Shown here: positions 1 to 5,633 of the stretch, one piece after another
Numbering within the stretch: position 1 is the first letter of the stretch
Layout of the letters: the number at the start of each line of letters is the position of its first letter
Assembly (NCBI GenBank): GCA_964513285.1
Contig: CAZEML010000060.1
Coordinates: forward strand, 1-19,381
Origin: UBA11606 sp964513285
GTDB taxonomy: Bacteria; Actinomycetota; Acidimicrobiia; Acidimicrobiales; Aldehydirespiratoraceae
Direction: 5' to 3'
Length of the DNA stretch: 19,381 nt
Translations under genes and position numbers: made by a program
Notes under the pieces: generated by a model
Told to the model about the DNA's origin: nothing
The model's database searches: none
Seen by the model: the letters and a program-made list of their open reading frames with translations, nothing else

Positions 1-734
1 CTGCGCCGGACGCCATCAAAGCGAAGCTGCCACAGACCGCCGTTCCGATGGCGACGACGACGACCACCACCACGACGACCACGACCACGACGACCACCAC
101 GACGCTCCCGCTCCCCGGCGAGCTCGACATCGACGTCAACGGAATCGACTTCGGCACCGCCGACACCACCGACACGTTCACGCTCACCAACAGCGGTCCC
201 GGCCCGCTCACGTGGGCGGCCACGCTGCCGCCCGGCGAGACCCGGTTCACCGTGAGCGCCGCCAAGGGCGATCTCGCGCCCGGCGAGGACATCGTCATCA
301 CGGTCAGCTTCGACCGTGCCGGCACGCCGGAGGGCGACCCGACCTCGGCGATCACCCTCACGTCCAACGGCGGCGACGCGACGATCCCGCTGTCCGCTGC
401 GGTCGACATCGCCCCCGTTGTCCTGGTCGATGCGCCGGCCGAGCTCTGGGAGGACGCCGGCCCGTGTCAGGGCGGCGCCGACCCGACCCGCCCGGTCCAG
501 GGCCTCGCAACGATCACCATCACCGACGACAGCCTGCCGCTGACCGTCAACGCAGGAGTCGACGGCGACCTCAACCAGCTGCTCCCGGATCCGAACGATC
601 CGACGACGTACCTCCTGCCCATCGGCCCGAATCTCCCGGCGGGGATCGCGACGATCGACGTGATCGCCGTCGACGCCCGTGGCAACGAGACCGAACGCAA
701 CGTCGACGTCGTGATGAACCCCTGCGCGGACTGA
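1..734 (+). CDS. Surface/secreted protein C-terminus: poly-Thr linker plus two Ig-like domains (5' partial)
   Basis: The reading frame is open from the first base of the window, so the true start lies upstream. The ATG at 48 sits just before a Thr linker and is probably internal. After 17 consecutive Thr codons (54-104) comes a domain of about 95 residues resembling ASPM-SPD2-Hydin/choice-of-anchor Ig folds (FGTADTTDTFTLTNSGPG, then SAITLTSNGGDATIPLSA). A second Ig-like domain has a Cys near its start (GPCQGG), the strand motif AVDARGN and a Cys three residues from the end. That end resembles the C-terminus of the sigma-factor fusion downstream (AVDAAGN, terminal Cys). I infer an extracellular protein, possibly a paralogue of the fusion. 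The few residues before the linker (APDAIKAK) loosely resemble the fusion's TPEALKAQ, but no sigma or membrane domain is visible in this window. Confidence 0.75.
   Translation, partial: APDAIKAKLPQTAVPMATTTTTTTTTTTTTTTTTLPLPGELDIDVNGIDFGTADTTDTFTLTNSGPGPLTWAATLPPGETRFTVSAAKGDLAPGEDIVITVSFDRAGTPEGDPTSAITLTSNGGDATIPLSAAVDIAPVVLVDAPAELWEDAGPCQGGADPTRPVQGLATITITDDSLPLTVNAGVDGDLNQLLPDPNDPTTYLLPIGPNLPAGIATIDVIAVDARGNETERNVDVVMNPCAD
54..104 (+). repeat. ACG/ACC trinucleotide run encoding 17 Thr
   Basis: Low-complexity coding repeat of mixed ACG and ACC codons. It encodes an extended linker between an unseen N-terminal part and the Ig-like domains. Mixed synonymous codons argue for selection on the protein rather than simple slippage of one triplet. 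Confidence 0.8.
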
Positions 735-777
735 TCGCACCGTCCGCACCGCAGCGTTCGAGAAAATCCCACGGTTT

Positions 778-809
778 GTGTCCACCAGCTGACGCAGCGC
801 GCTCTGGAC
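778..809 (+). promoter_or_regulatory. Candidate ECF promoter, GTGTCCAC-N15-GCTCTGGAC, of the sigma-fusion gene
   Basis: The block GTGTCCAC (778-785) and the block GCTCTGGAC (801-809) are separated by 15 bases. Exactly the same two blocks with exactly the same spacing occur at 2433-2464, before the acidic-protein gene. The spacer sequences differ, as expected for -35 and -10 elements of one ECF sigma factor. A transcript from here would start near 815-817 and give a leader of about 25 nt. Assignment to the neighbouring sigma factor is inferred from position. Confidence 0.65.
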
Positions 810-825
810 GGGCATGGGCGCTGAC

Positions 826-831
826 TACCAT
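826..831 (+). promoter_or_regulatory. -10 box (TACCAT) for a leaderless start
   Basis: TACCAT fits the actinobacterial TANNNT consensus and ends 8 nt before the ATG at 840. No Shine-Dalgarno sequence is present. The same arrangement precedes seven other genes in this window. It would give a second, housekeeping-type promoter besides the ECF-like element. Confidence 0.45.
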
Positions 832-839
832 CGCTGGCC

Positions 840-2405
840 ATGGCGACCGTGGCCACCGACGCCGATCTCGTCTCCCGCTATCTGGCGGGTGATCAGCGCG
901 CCCTCGGCGACATCTACGAGCGCTACGGCGATCGGGTCTATGACCTCTGCTTCGCCATGCTCAACAGCGGCGACGACGCCGCCGACGCCTACCAGGACAC
1001 CTTCCTCACCGCGGCGAACAAGCTCGATCAGCTTCGCGATCCCGAACGGCTGCGGTCGTGGCTCTACTCCGTCGCCCGCAATCAGTGCCGGGCTCGCCTG
1101 CGCGCCCGCAAGCGCTCCACCCCCGACGAGGACGCCGGACTCGACGTCGGCGTGGATGTCGACATGACCGCCGACATGGCGCGAGGCGAGCTCCGTGAGC
1201 TGATGGCCGAGGCGAGCGCCGGCCTCAACGACCGCGACCGAGAGGTCCTCGAGCTCCACATGCGCCACGAGCTCGAAGGCGAGGAACTCGCCGACGCGCT
1301 CGGCGTGTCGGTTCAGAACGCCTACAAGCTGGTCCAGCGGGTCCGCGACCGAGTCGAGCAGTCGCTCGGGTCGTTGCTCGTCGCGCGCCACGGTCGCCGC
1401 GATTGCCCCGAGCTCGATGAGGTCCTCGCCGGGTGGGACGGGGCGTTCAGCCCGCTGATGCGCAAGCGGATCAACCGCCACATCGAGGATTGCGACGCCT
1501 GCAGCCGCCGCCGCGCCGGCCTGATGGATCCGGGCGGTCTGGCCGGGGCCTTCCCGCTCCAGCCCACCCCGGAGGCGCTCAAGGCCCAGGTCCGAGACGC
1601 GCTTCTCTCGCCGGGCCAGCCGACCCATCAGATCCGACGCTGGACCCGCGACGGATTCCCGTCAGCGCCGCGCCGTGTCCCCAAGCTGTTGCTCGGCACG
1701 ATGGCCGCGGGCGTGCTGTTCATCGGGGGCCTGGCCGGTGGGCTGGCCGTGGCCGAACGCCTCGACGACAACGACGTCCGACTCGAGACCGTCGCCCCGC
1801 CCGAGACCACGACCACGGTTGCTCCCACGACGACGGTTGCGCCGGCGACGACCACGACGACCGTCGCACCCACGACGACCACGACGGTCGCACCGACCAC
1901 CACGACCACGACGACAAGCGTGCCGCCGGAGACGACGGCGCCACCGACCACCGCACCTCCGTCGACCACCACCTCGACGACGTCCACGACAACCACCGAA
2001 CCGCCACCTCCGGCCGATACCGCTCCCCCGACCATCGAGCGCTTGTTCCATTCCCCGAACAGCAACCGGACTGATCCCGTGCGTGAAGCGCCGTGTGCCC
2101 CTGCTGCCGGCGGCCCTCCGATCGACACCGTGATCACGATCAGCGCCTTCGTGACTGACAACGACGGAGGGAGCGGCGTGGACACCGTCACTGCAAGTTG
2201 GACCCTTGCGAGCGGCCAATCCGGTGGGACGGTCGCCCTGTCGAGCAATGACGGAACGAACTGGAGCGGGACATTCACCGTCCCAATGGGCACGCTCACA
2301 GGCCTCACGACGTTGACTGTCACCGGTACAGCAGTCGACGCCGCGGGCAATGCCAGCAGCGAGGCCGACTCTTCCGGCGGCAACACATTCGTCACCACCT
2401 GCTGA
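840..2405 (+). CDS. Membrane-tethered ECF sigma factor fused to zinc-finger anti-sigma-like domain and extracellular Ig-like domain
   Basis: 521 residues. Residues 9-85 are sigma-70 region 2 (YQDTFLTAANKL, RSWLYSVARN). Residues 118-178 are region 4 (LNDRDREVLELH, then a helix-turn-helix ADALGVSVQNAYKLVQRVR). C189 and H214-X3-C218-X2-C221 form a zf-HC2/ZAS-type zinc-binding anti-sigma signature. One membrane helix spans about 282-305. A Thr/Pro linker follows (about 318-390), then an Ig/cadherin-like domain (392-521) with Cys at 419 and at the last residue, which may form a disulfide. ECF factors normally have a separate ZAS anti-sigma protein; here both are in one chain with an outward domain. 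I infer that an extracellular signal, perhaps through proteolysis, frees or activates the sigma part. The ATG at 840 is the first start that includes all of region 2. The target promoter is probably the element shared at 778-809 and 2433-2464. Confidence 0.9.
   Translation: MATVATDADLVSRYLAGDQRALGDIYERYGDRVYDLCFAMLNSGDDAADAYQDTFLTAANKLDQLRDPERLRSWLYSVARNQCRARLRARKRSTPDEDAGLDVGVDVDMTADMARGELRELMAEASAGLNDRDREVLELHMRHELEGEELADALGVSVQNAYKLVQRVRDRVEQSLGSLLVARHGRRDCPELDEVLAGWDGAFSPLMRKRINRHIEDCDACSRRRAGLMDPGGLAGAFPLQPTPEALKAQVRDALLSPGQPTHQIRRWTRDGFPSAPRRVPKLLLGTMAAGVLFIGGLAGGLAVAERLDDNDVRLETVAPPETTTTVAPTTTVAPATTTTTVAPTTTTTVAPTTTTTTTSVPPETTAPPTTAPPSTTTSTTSTTTTEPPPPADTAPPTIERLFHSPNSNRTDPVREAPCAPAAGGPPIDTVITISAFVTDNDGGSGVDTVTASWTLASGQSGGTVALSSNDGTNWSGTFTVPMGTLTGLTTLTVTGTAVDAAGNASSEADSSGGNTFVTTC
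1801..2000 (+). repeat. Thr/Pro/Val-rich coding repeat (extracellular linker)
   Basis: Degenerate ACG/ACC-rich repeats encode reiterated TTTVAPTTT units, then Pro-rich Thr tracts. The segment joins the membrane helix to the Ig-like domain and could span the cell wall. It is a coding repeat, not a CRISPR or satellite array. Confidence 0.8.
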
Positions 2406-2432
2406 CAGGTCGCGAAAAGATTTCTCAGAAAA

Positions 2433-2464
2433 GTGTCCACGGTTCCTGGCGACGTGCTCTGGAC
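2433..2464 (+). promoter_or_regulatory. Candidate ECF promoter, GTGTCCAC-N15-GCTCTGGAC, of the acidic-protein gene
   Basis: GTGTCCAC (2433-2440) and GCTCTGGAC (2456-2464) with a 15-base spacer match the element at 778-809 in both blocks and in spacing. A start near 2471 gives a leader of about 42 nt containing a weak purine-rich ribosome site (GAAGAGGG) before the ATG at 2513. This makes the acidic-protein gene the best candidate target of the fused sigma factor. Confidence 0.65.
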
Positions 2465-2512
2465 CCTCGAACGGCAGCCACCGAGGCCGCCCCGAAGAGG
2501 GAAACCCGCACC

Positions 2513-3235
2513 ATGCACACCCAGGACCACATCACCTACAGCATCGACCAGACCCGGCTCCGGATCGGCGCCGCCATCGGCGTGCTGGTCATCACGGCCG
2601 GCTTCGCCCTCGGTGCGCTGATCCACACCGGATCGTCGGCGTCGAGCTCGGCCCCGACCGTCGAACAGACCGAGTCGACCCCCGTCGACGCGGGGAACGA
2701 CGACACCGCAGTCGACAACACCTCGATCCCCGAGACCGGCGAGGCGGCCGTCGAGACCAACTCCACCGACACCGAACCGGCGACCCCCACCGAGGAGCCG
2801 GAGACCCCGGCCGAACCCGCCGAGCCCGCCGGCGAACCCGCCGCCCCGGCCGAGGAGCCCGAAGCCCCCGCCGAGGAGCCTGCCGAGGAGCCCGAAGGCC
2901 CCGCTGACGAGCCCGAGGAACCGGCCGAGCCGGCCGACGAGCCGGAAGAGCCGGCCGAACCCGCCGACGAGCCGGCCGATCCCGAAGAGCCCGGCGACGA
3001 CCCCGAGGAGCCGAGCGAGCCGGGCATCGACCCCGACCTGCTGCCCGACGGCATCACCATCCCGTGGCCGATCCCGGACCCGACCCCGATCCCGCCGGTC
3101 GACGATCTCCTCAACCCCGAGCCCGAGCCGACCCCGCCGCACCCCTGCTGCATCGACCCCGACCTCGGCCTCCTCTCGCCCGACGCCATCGATCCGGACC
3201 TGATCGCCCTCCTGCTCCCCGCCGTGCAGGCCTGA
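2513..3235 (+). CDS. Membrane-anchored Glu/Pro-rich acidic protein, probably extracellular
   Basis: 240 residues, not recognised as a named family. A short N-terminal segment is followed by one membrane helix (about 19-39), so it is probably anchored with its C-terminus outside. Residues 41-90 are rich in Ser, Thr and Asp. Residues 91-170 are almost only Glu, Pro, Ala and Asp and include the 10-residue tandem repeat ADEPEEPAEP at 131-140 and 141-150. The C-terminal part has three IDPDL motifs (172, 214 and 226), a PCC pair at 211-213 and a hydrophobic end (LIALLLPAVQA). The acidic region should be disordered; metal binding or a wall-spanning spacer role is speculation. Its promoter region carries the same bipartite element as the sigma-fusion gene, and a strong hairpin follows its stop. 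Confidence 0.85.
   Translation: MHTQDHITYSIDQTRLRIGAAIGVLVITAGFALGALIHTGSSASSSAPTVEQTESTPVDAGNDDTAVDNTSIPETGEAAVETNSTDTEPATPTEEPETPAEPAEPAGEPAAPAEEPEAPAEEPAEEPEGPADEPEEPAEPADEPEEPAEPADEPADPEEPGDDPEEPSEPGIDPDLLPDGITIPWPIPDPTPIPPVDDLLNPEPEPTPPHPCCIDPDLGLLSPDAIDPDLIALLLPAVQA
2903..2974 (+). repeat. Tandem coding repeat, ADEPEEPAEP units
   Basis: Two identical 10-residue units plus a partial third (ADEP), encoded by similar but not identical GC-rich 30-mers. Repeat number could vary between strains. Confidence 0.6.
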
Positions 3236-3261
3236 TCACCAACCCAACCCCCACCCACTCG

Positions 3262-3292
3262 GAGACGGAAGCGGCCTCGCCGCTTCCGTCTC
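3262..3292 (+). terminator. Strong hairpin, probable terminator after the acidic-protein gene
   Basis: A perfect 14-bp stem (3262-3275 with 3279-3292; left arm GAGACGGAAGCGGC) has a 3-base loop (CTC) and lies 27 bases after the stop codon at 3235. No T-run follows, so it is a GC-rich actinobacterial-type terminator or an RNA-stability hairpin. It lies immediately before or within the 5' end of the TPR gene, whose start is unclear. Confidence 0.65.
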
Positions 3293-4131
3293 TGCGCGAC
3301 GATGGCCGAATCGACGAGACGCCCGACTCCGCCACGGCCATCGCCCGAGCCCACCATCTGCTCGTCGTCGGTCGCCACGACGACGCCCACCGAGTCGTCG
3401 CCGCCGCCCTCGCCGCAGACCCGACGAACGCCGCACTGCATCGCATGGCCGCTCGGGCCCACCACGCCGCCGGCGAAGCCGCGGAGGCAGGCGAGGCGGC
3501 CCGCCGATCGCTCGGCCTCGAGATCACGGCCGAGGGCCTCCATCTGCTCGGGGTCTCCCAACGCATGCTCGGCGACGACGCCGGTTCGCAGGAGAGCTAC
3601 CGGAGCGCGATCGGTCTCGCCCCCGAGTCACCTGATCTCCGGATCGGCCTGGCGCTGACCCTCGTGTCCCCCCTCGGGGACGCCGACCCCGCTCCCGCCG
3701 ACTCCCCCGAGCGCATCGCGGAGGCCCGCGAACGCTGCGGGGAGGCCGCGACGCTCGCTCCCGACCACGCAGCGGTCCCCTACACCCGAGGCATCGTGGA
3801 GATGGCGGCCGACGACCTACCCGGCGCCGCCCGACACCTGGAACGAGCCCTCGAGCTCGACCCGGAGCTGGCCGCCGCACACCGAGTCCTGGGGACGGTC
3901 CGGGCGCGGCAGGGCATGGGCCGACTCGCCAGCCGCCACCTGGCGGCAGCCGGGCGGTTGGAGCCCGGCAACCCGCAGGCGCTCTCCTTGTTGCGGCGGC
4001 TCGTTCGACCGATGACTCGACGGGCACGGCGACGAGGCGACGCCGACACCAGCCGGGTCGTACCCGCTGCCGCACACATCATCGAGACCGACCTCGGGTT
4101 CCGCGAGTCGCCGCCGACGGAGTGGTCATGA
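3292..4131 (+). CDS. TPR-repeat protein, start uncertain
   Basis: Tetratricopeptide-like helical repeats begin at about nucleotide 3345 (ARAHHLLVVGRHDDAHRVV) and continue with motifs such as GLHLLGVSQRMLGDDAGSQE, AVPYTRGIVEMAADDLPGA and ELAAAHRVLGTVRARQGMGR. It is probably a cytoplasmic scaffold. The start is a problem: from 3064 to 3444 this frame has no ATG or TTG, and its only GTG (3064) lies deep inside the preceding gene. The ATG at 3445 would cut off the first repeat, while a well-placed ATG at 3302 is in the wrong frame. I give the CTG at 3292 as a provisional start (279 residues); a frameshift or sequence error near 3302-3345 is an alternative. Its stop overlaps the next gene's start as ATGA, so the two are probably translationally coupled. 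Confidence 0.7.
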   Translation: MRDDGRIDETPDSATAIARAHHLLVVGRHDDAHRVVAAALAADPTNAALHRMAARAHHAAGEAAEAGEAARRSLGLEITAEGLHLLGVSQRMLGDDAGSQESYRSAIGLAPESPDLRIGLALTLVSPLGDADPAPADSPERIAEARERCGEAATLAPDHAAVPYTRGIVEMAADDLPGAARHLERALELDPELAAAHRVLGTVRARQGMGRLASRHLAAAGRLEPGNPQALSLLRRLVRPMTRRARRRGDADTSRVVPAAAHIIETDLGFRESPPTEWS

Positions 4132-5579
4132 GTGAGGTGCTCGCCGCGGCGGTCGGGATCGGCCTGTTCGCGCTCGCGATCGGGTTTCCGATCTGGCTGA
4201 CGGGCCGCGGGTTCCGGGCGGTGGTCCGCCGTCGGGTCTTGCTCGCCGATGCGTTGGGTGAGCGCGGGTCCGTGCATCAGTTCGACATGCCACTGACCCT
4301 CGGCGTGGTGCTCTTCGGAGCCGGCGCAGTGTTCGCCGGCATCAATCTGCTCCCGCTCGCCGTGTGGCTCGCAGACGGCGACCTCGAGGCCCGCCGGGTG
4401 TTCCTGTCCTTCTGGGGCGTGATCGGGTTCTTCGTCGGATGTGCGTGGCTGGCGGCCCGGCCGGGGCTGCGACTCCTCGTCGCCGAACCGGATCGGCTCA
4501 CCGCCCACCGGACGGGCCTCCGCCACCGGGTCCCGCCCGCCGGGACCGAGCGCTCGATCGAACACGCCGACATCACCGGCTTTCACGAGCGCCGCTCCGT
4601 GCTCGGATCACTCGAGGTCCGAGGCGATGGTCCGGTCCGCCGGCTTCGGATCAACCCGCAGACGACCGGCTTCGACGAGTTGGTCGCCTCGCTCCGACGA
4701 GCCGCTCCCGCCGCGCCCTACACCAACCATCGGGCGCCCGAGGCAGCCGAACGCCCCGATGCCCCCACCCCGACGAGCTGGGGTGTGCCGCCCCGCCAGA
4801 CCCGGCTGCTGATCGGCTTCCTCGGTGCCCTCCTGCTCTTCTTCTGGATCTGGCCCTGGCTCTTCGTCACCGGAGACCACCCGACGCGCGACGCGATCAT
4901 CTTCACCGCGCTCGGCACCGGGCTCTGGCTCGTCATCGCGTTGCTCGTCGGCCAGGAGAACTTCCAGCGGCGCCAGCCGGCACAGCTCGACCTGCGCCCC
5001 GGCCGGATCGCGTGGCGGGTGTTCCGAGGCGGCTGGACCGAGCGTCCGATCACCGATGTCGTGACGGCGACGGTCGAGACCGACATCATCTATGTGCGCG
5101 GCTTTCCCGGCTACCGACATCCGCTCCGCATCCGGTTCGTCGACGGCGAGGAGTTGCTGGTCGACGACGCTCGAGCCCGGCACCTCCGCACCAGCACGGT
5201 GCAGCTCGGCGCCGCCATCCGAGCCCACGTCCGAGACCTCTCGGCTCGCACCCCCGACGACGAGGAGCGAGCCCGCGCCGCCGACGACTCAGCCGAGGGC
5301 GCCGACGACCGTGAGGCCGCCCGGCTCCGTGGGGTCGCAGTGGCCCTGTGGCCCGATGCGTCGCGGCTCGCCGGCCTCGCCGACATCGGCGATCTCCACC
5401 GACGGGCCGGCGACCACGACCTCGCCATCTCGCTGTACCGCTCGCACCTCGATGTCGACAGTGGCGACGCCGATGCGTGGCAGGGGCTCGCGGCCAGCCT
5501 CCGGGCGAAGGGACGCGACGATCTCGCAGGCGAAGCCGTCGCCCAGGCGGAACGGATCCTGCTCGGCGGATCGACCTGA
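4128..5579 (+). CDS. Multi-spanning membrane protein with two PH-like domains and a C-terminal TPR-like segment
   Basis: 483 residues from the ATG at 4128, which overlaps the preceding stop (ATGA); a GTG at 4122 is also possible. Predicted membrane helices lie at about 3-25, 56-80, 93-111, 226-247 and 255-275. Two soluble segments (about 113-195 and 283-370) have the alternating strands and final helix of bacterial PH-like domains (LLVAEPDRLTAHR and LDLRPGRIAWRVFRGGWTERPITDV as strand runs). The C-terminal part (395-480) reads as TPR-like helices (DLHRRAGDHDLAISLYRSHL), echoing the coupled upstream TPR protein and suggesting a shared complex. No catalytic motif was seen and I do not recognise a named gene. 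The PH-like assignment is from pattern only. Confidence 0.8.
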   Translation: MSEVLAAAVGIGLFALAIGFPIWLTGRGFRAVVRRRVLLADALGERGSVHQFDMPLTLGVVLFGAGAVFAGINLLPLAVWLADGDLEARRVFLSFWGVIGFFVGCAWLAARPGLRLLVAEPDRLTAHRTGLRHRVPPAGTERSIEHADITGFHERRSVLGSLEVRGDGPVRRLRINPQTTGFDELVASLRRAAPAAPYTNHRAPEAAERPDAPTPTSWGVPPRQTRLLIGFLGALLLFFWIWPWLFVTGDHPTRDAIIFTALGTGLWLVIALLVGQENFQRRQPAQLDLRPGRIAWRVFRGGWTERPITDVVTATVETDIIYVRGFPGYRHPLRIRFVDGEELLVDDARARHLRTSTVQLGAAIRAHVRDLSARTPDDEERARAADDSAEGADDREAARLRGVAVALWPDASRLAGLADIGDLHRRAGDHDLAISLYRSHLDVDSGDADAWQGLAASLRAKGRDDLAGEAVAQAERILLGGST

Positions 5580-5620
5580 GGCCTCGAAGGCGGGTGCCTC
5601 GCGCGCGGCACACTCGCGCC

Positions 5621-5626
5621 TAGCAT
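5621..5626 (+). promoter_or_regulatory. -10 box (TAGCAT) for leaderless helicase start
   Basis: TAGCAT fits TANNNT and ends 7 nt before the ATG at 5634. There is no Shine-Dalgarno sequence in between. Confidence 0.5.
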
Positions 5627-5633
5627 CGAACAC

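Noticed and set aside
1801..2000. Repeat array that might be a CRISPR or satellite
   Set aside because: There are no conserved repeats with unique spacers. It is an in-frame Thr/Pro coding repeat in the sigma fusion.
840..2405. Separate sigma and anti-sigma genes rather than a fusion
   Set aside because: There is no stop codon between region 4 and the zinc finger, and no ribosome site or TANNNT box near residue 180. The frame is continuous to 2405.
1628..3142. A 504-residue minus-strand open frame across the sigma-fusion end and the acidic-protein gene
   Set aside because: It is Gly/Val/Arg-rich low-complexity translation antisense to the Thr and Glu/Pro repeats, without any domain. High GC keeps antisense frames open.
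5580..5633. Terminator hairpin after the PH-like/TPR gene (GTGCC-N8-GGCAC and GAGGC...GCCTC)
   Set aside because: The stems are only 5 bp with long loops, which is expected by chance at this GC content.
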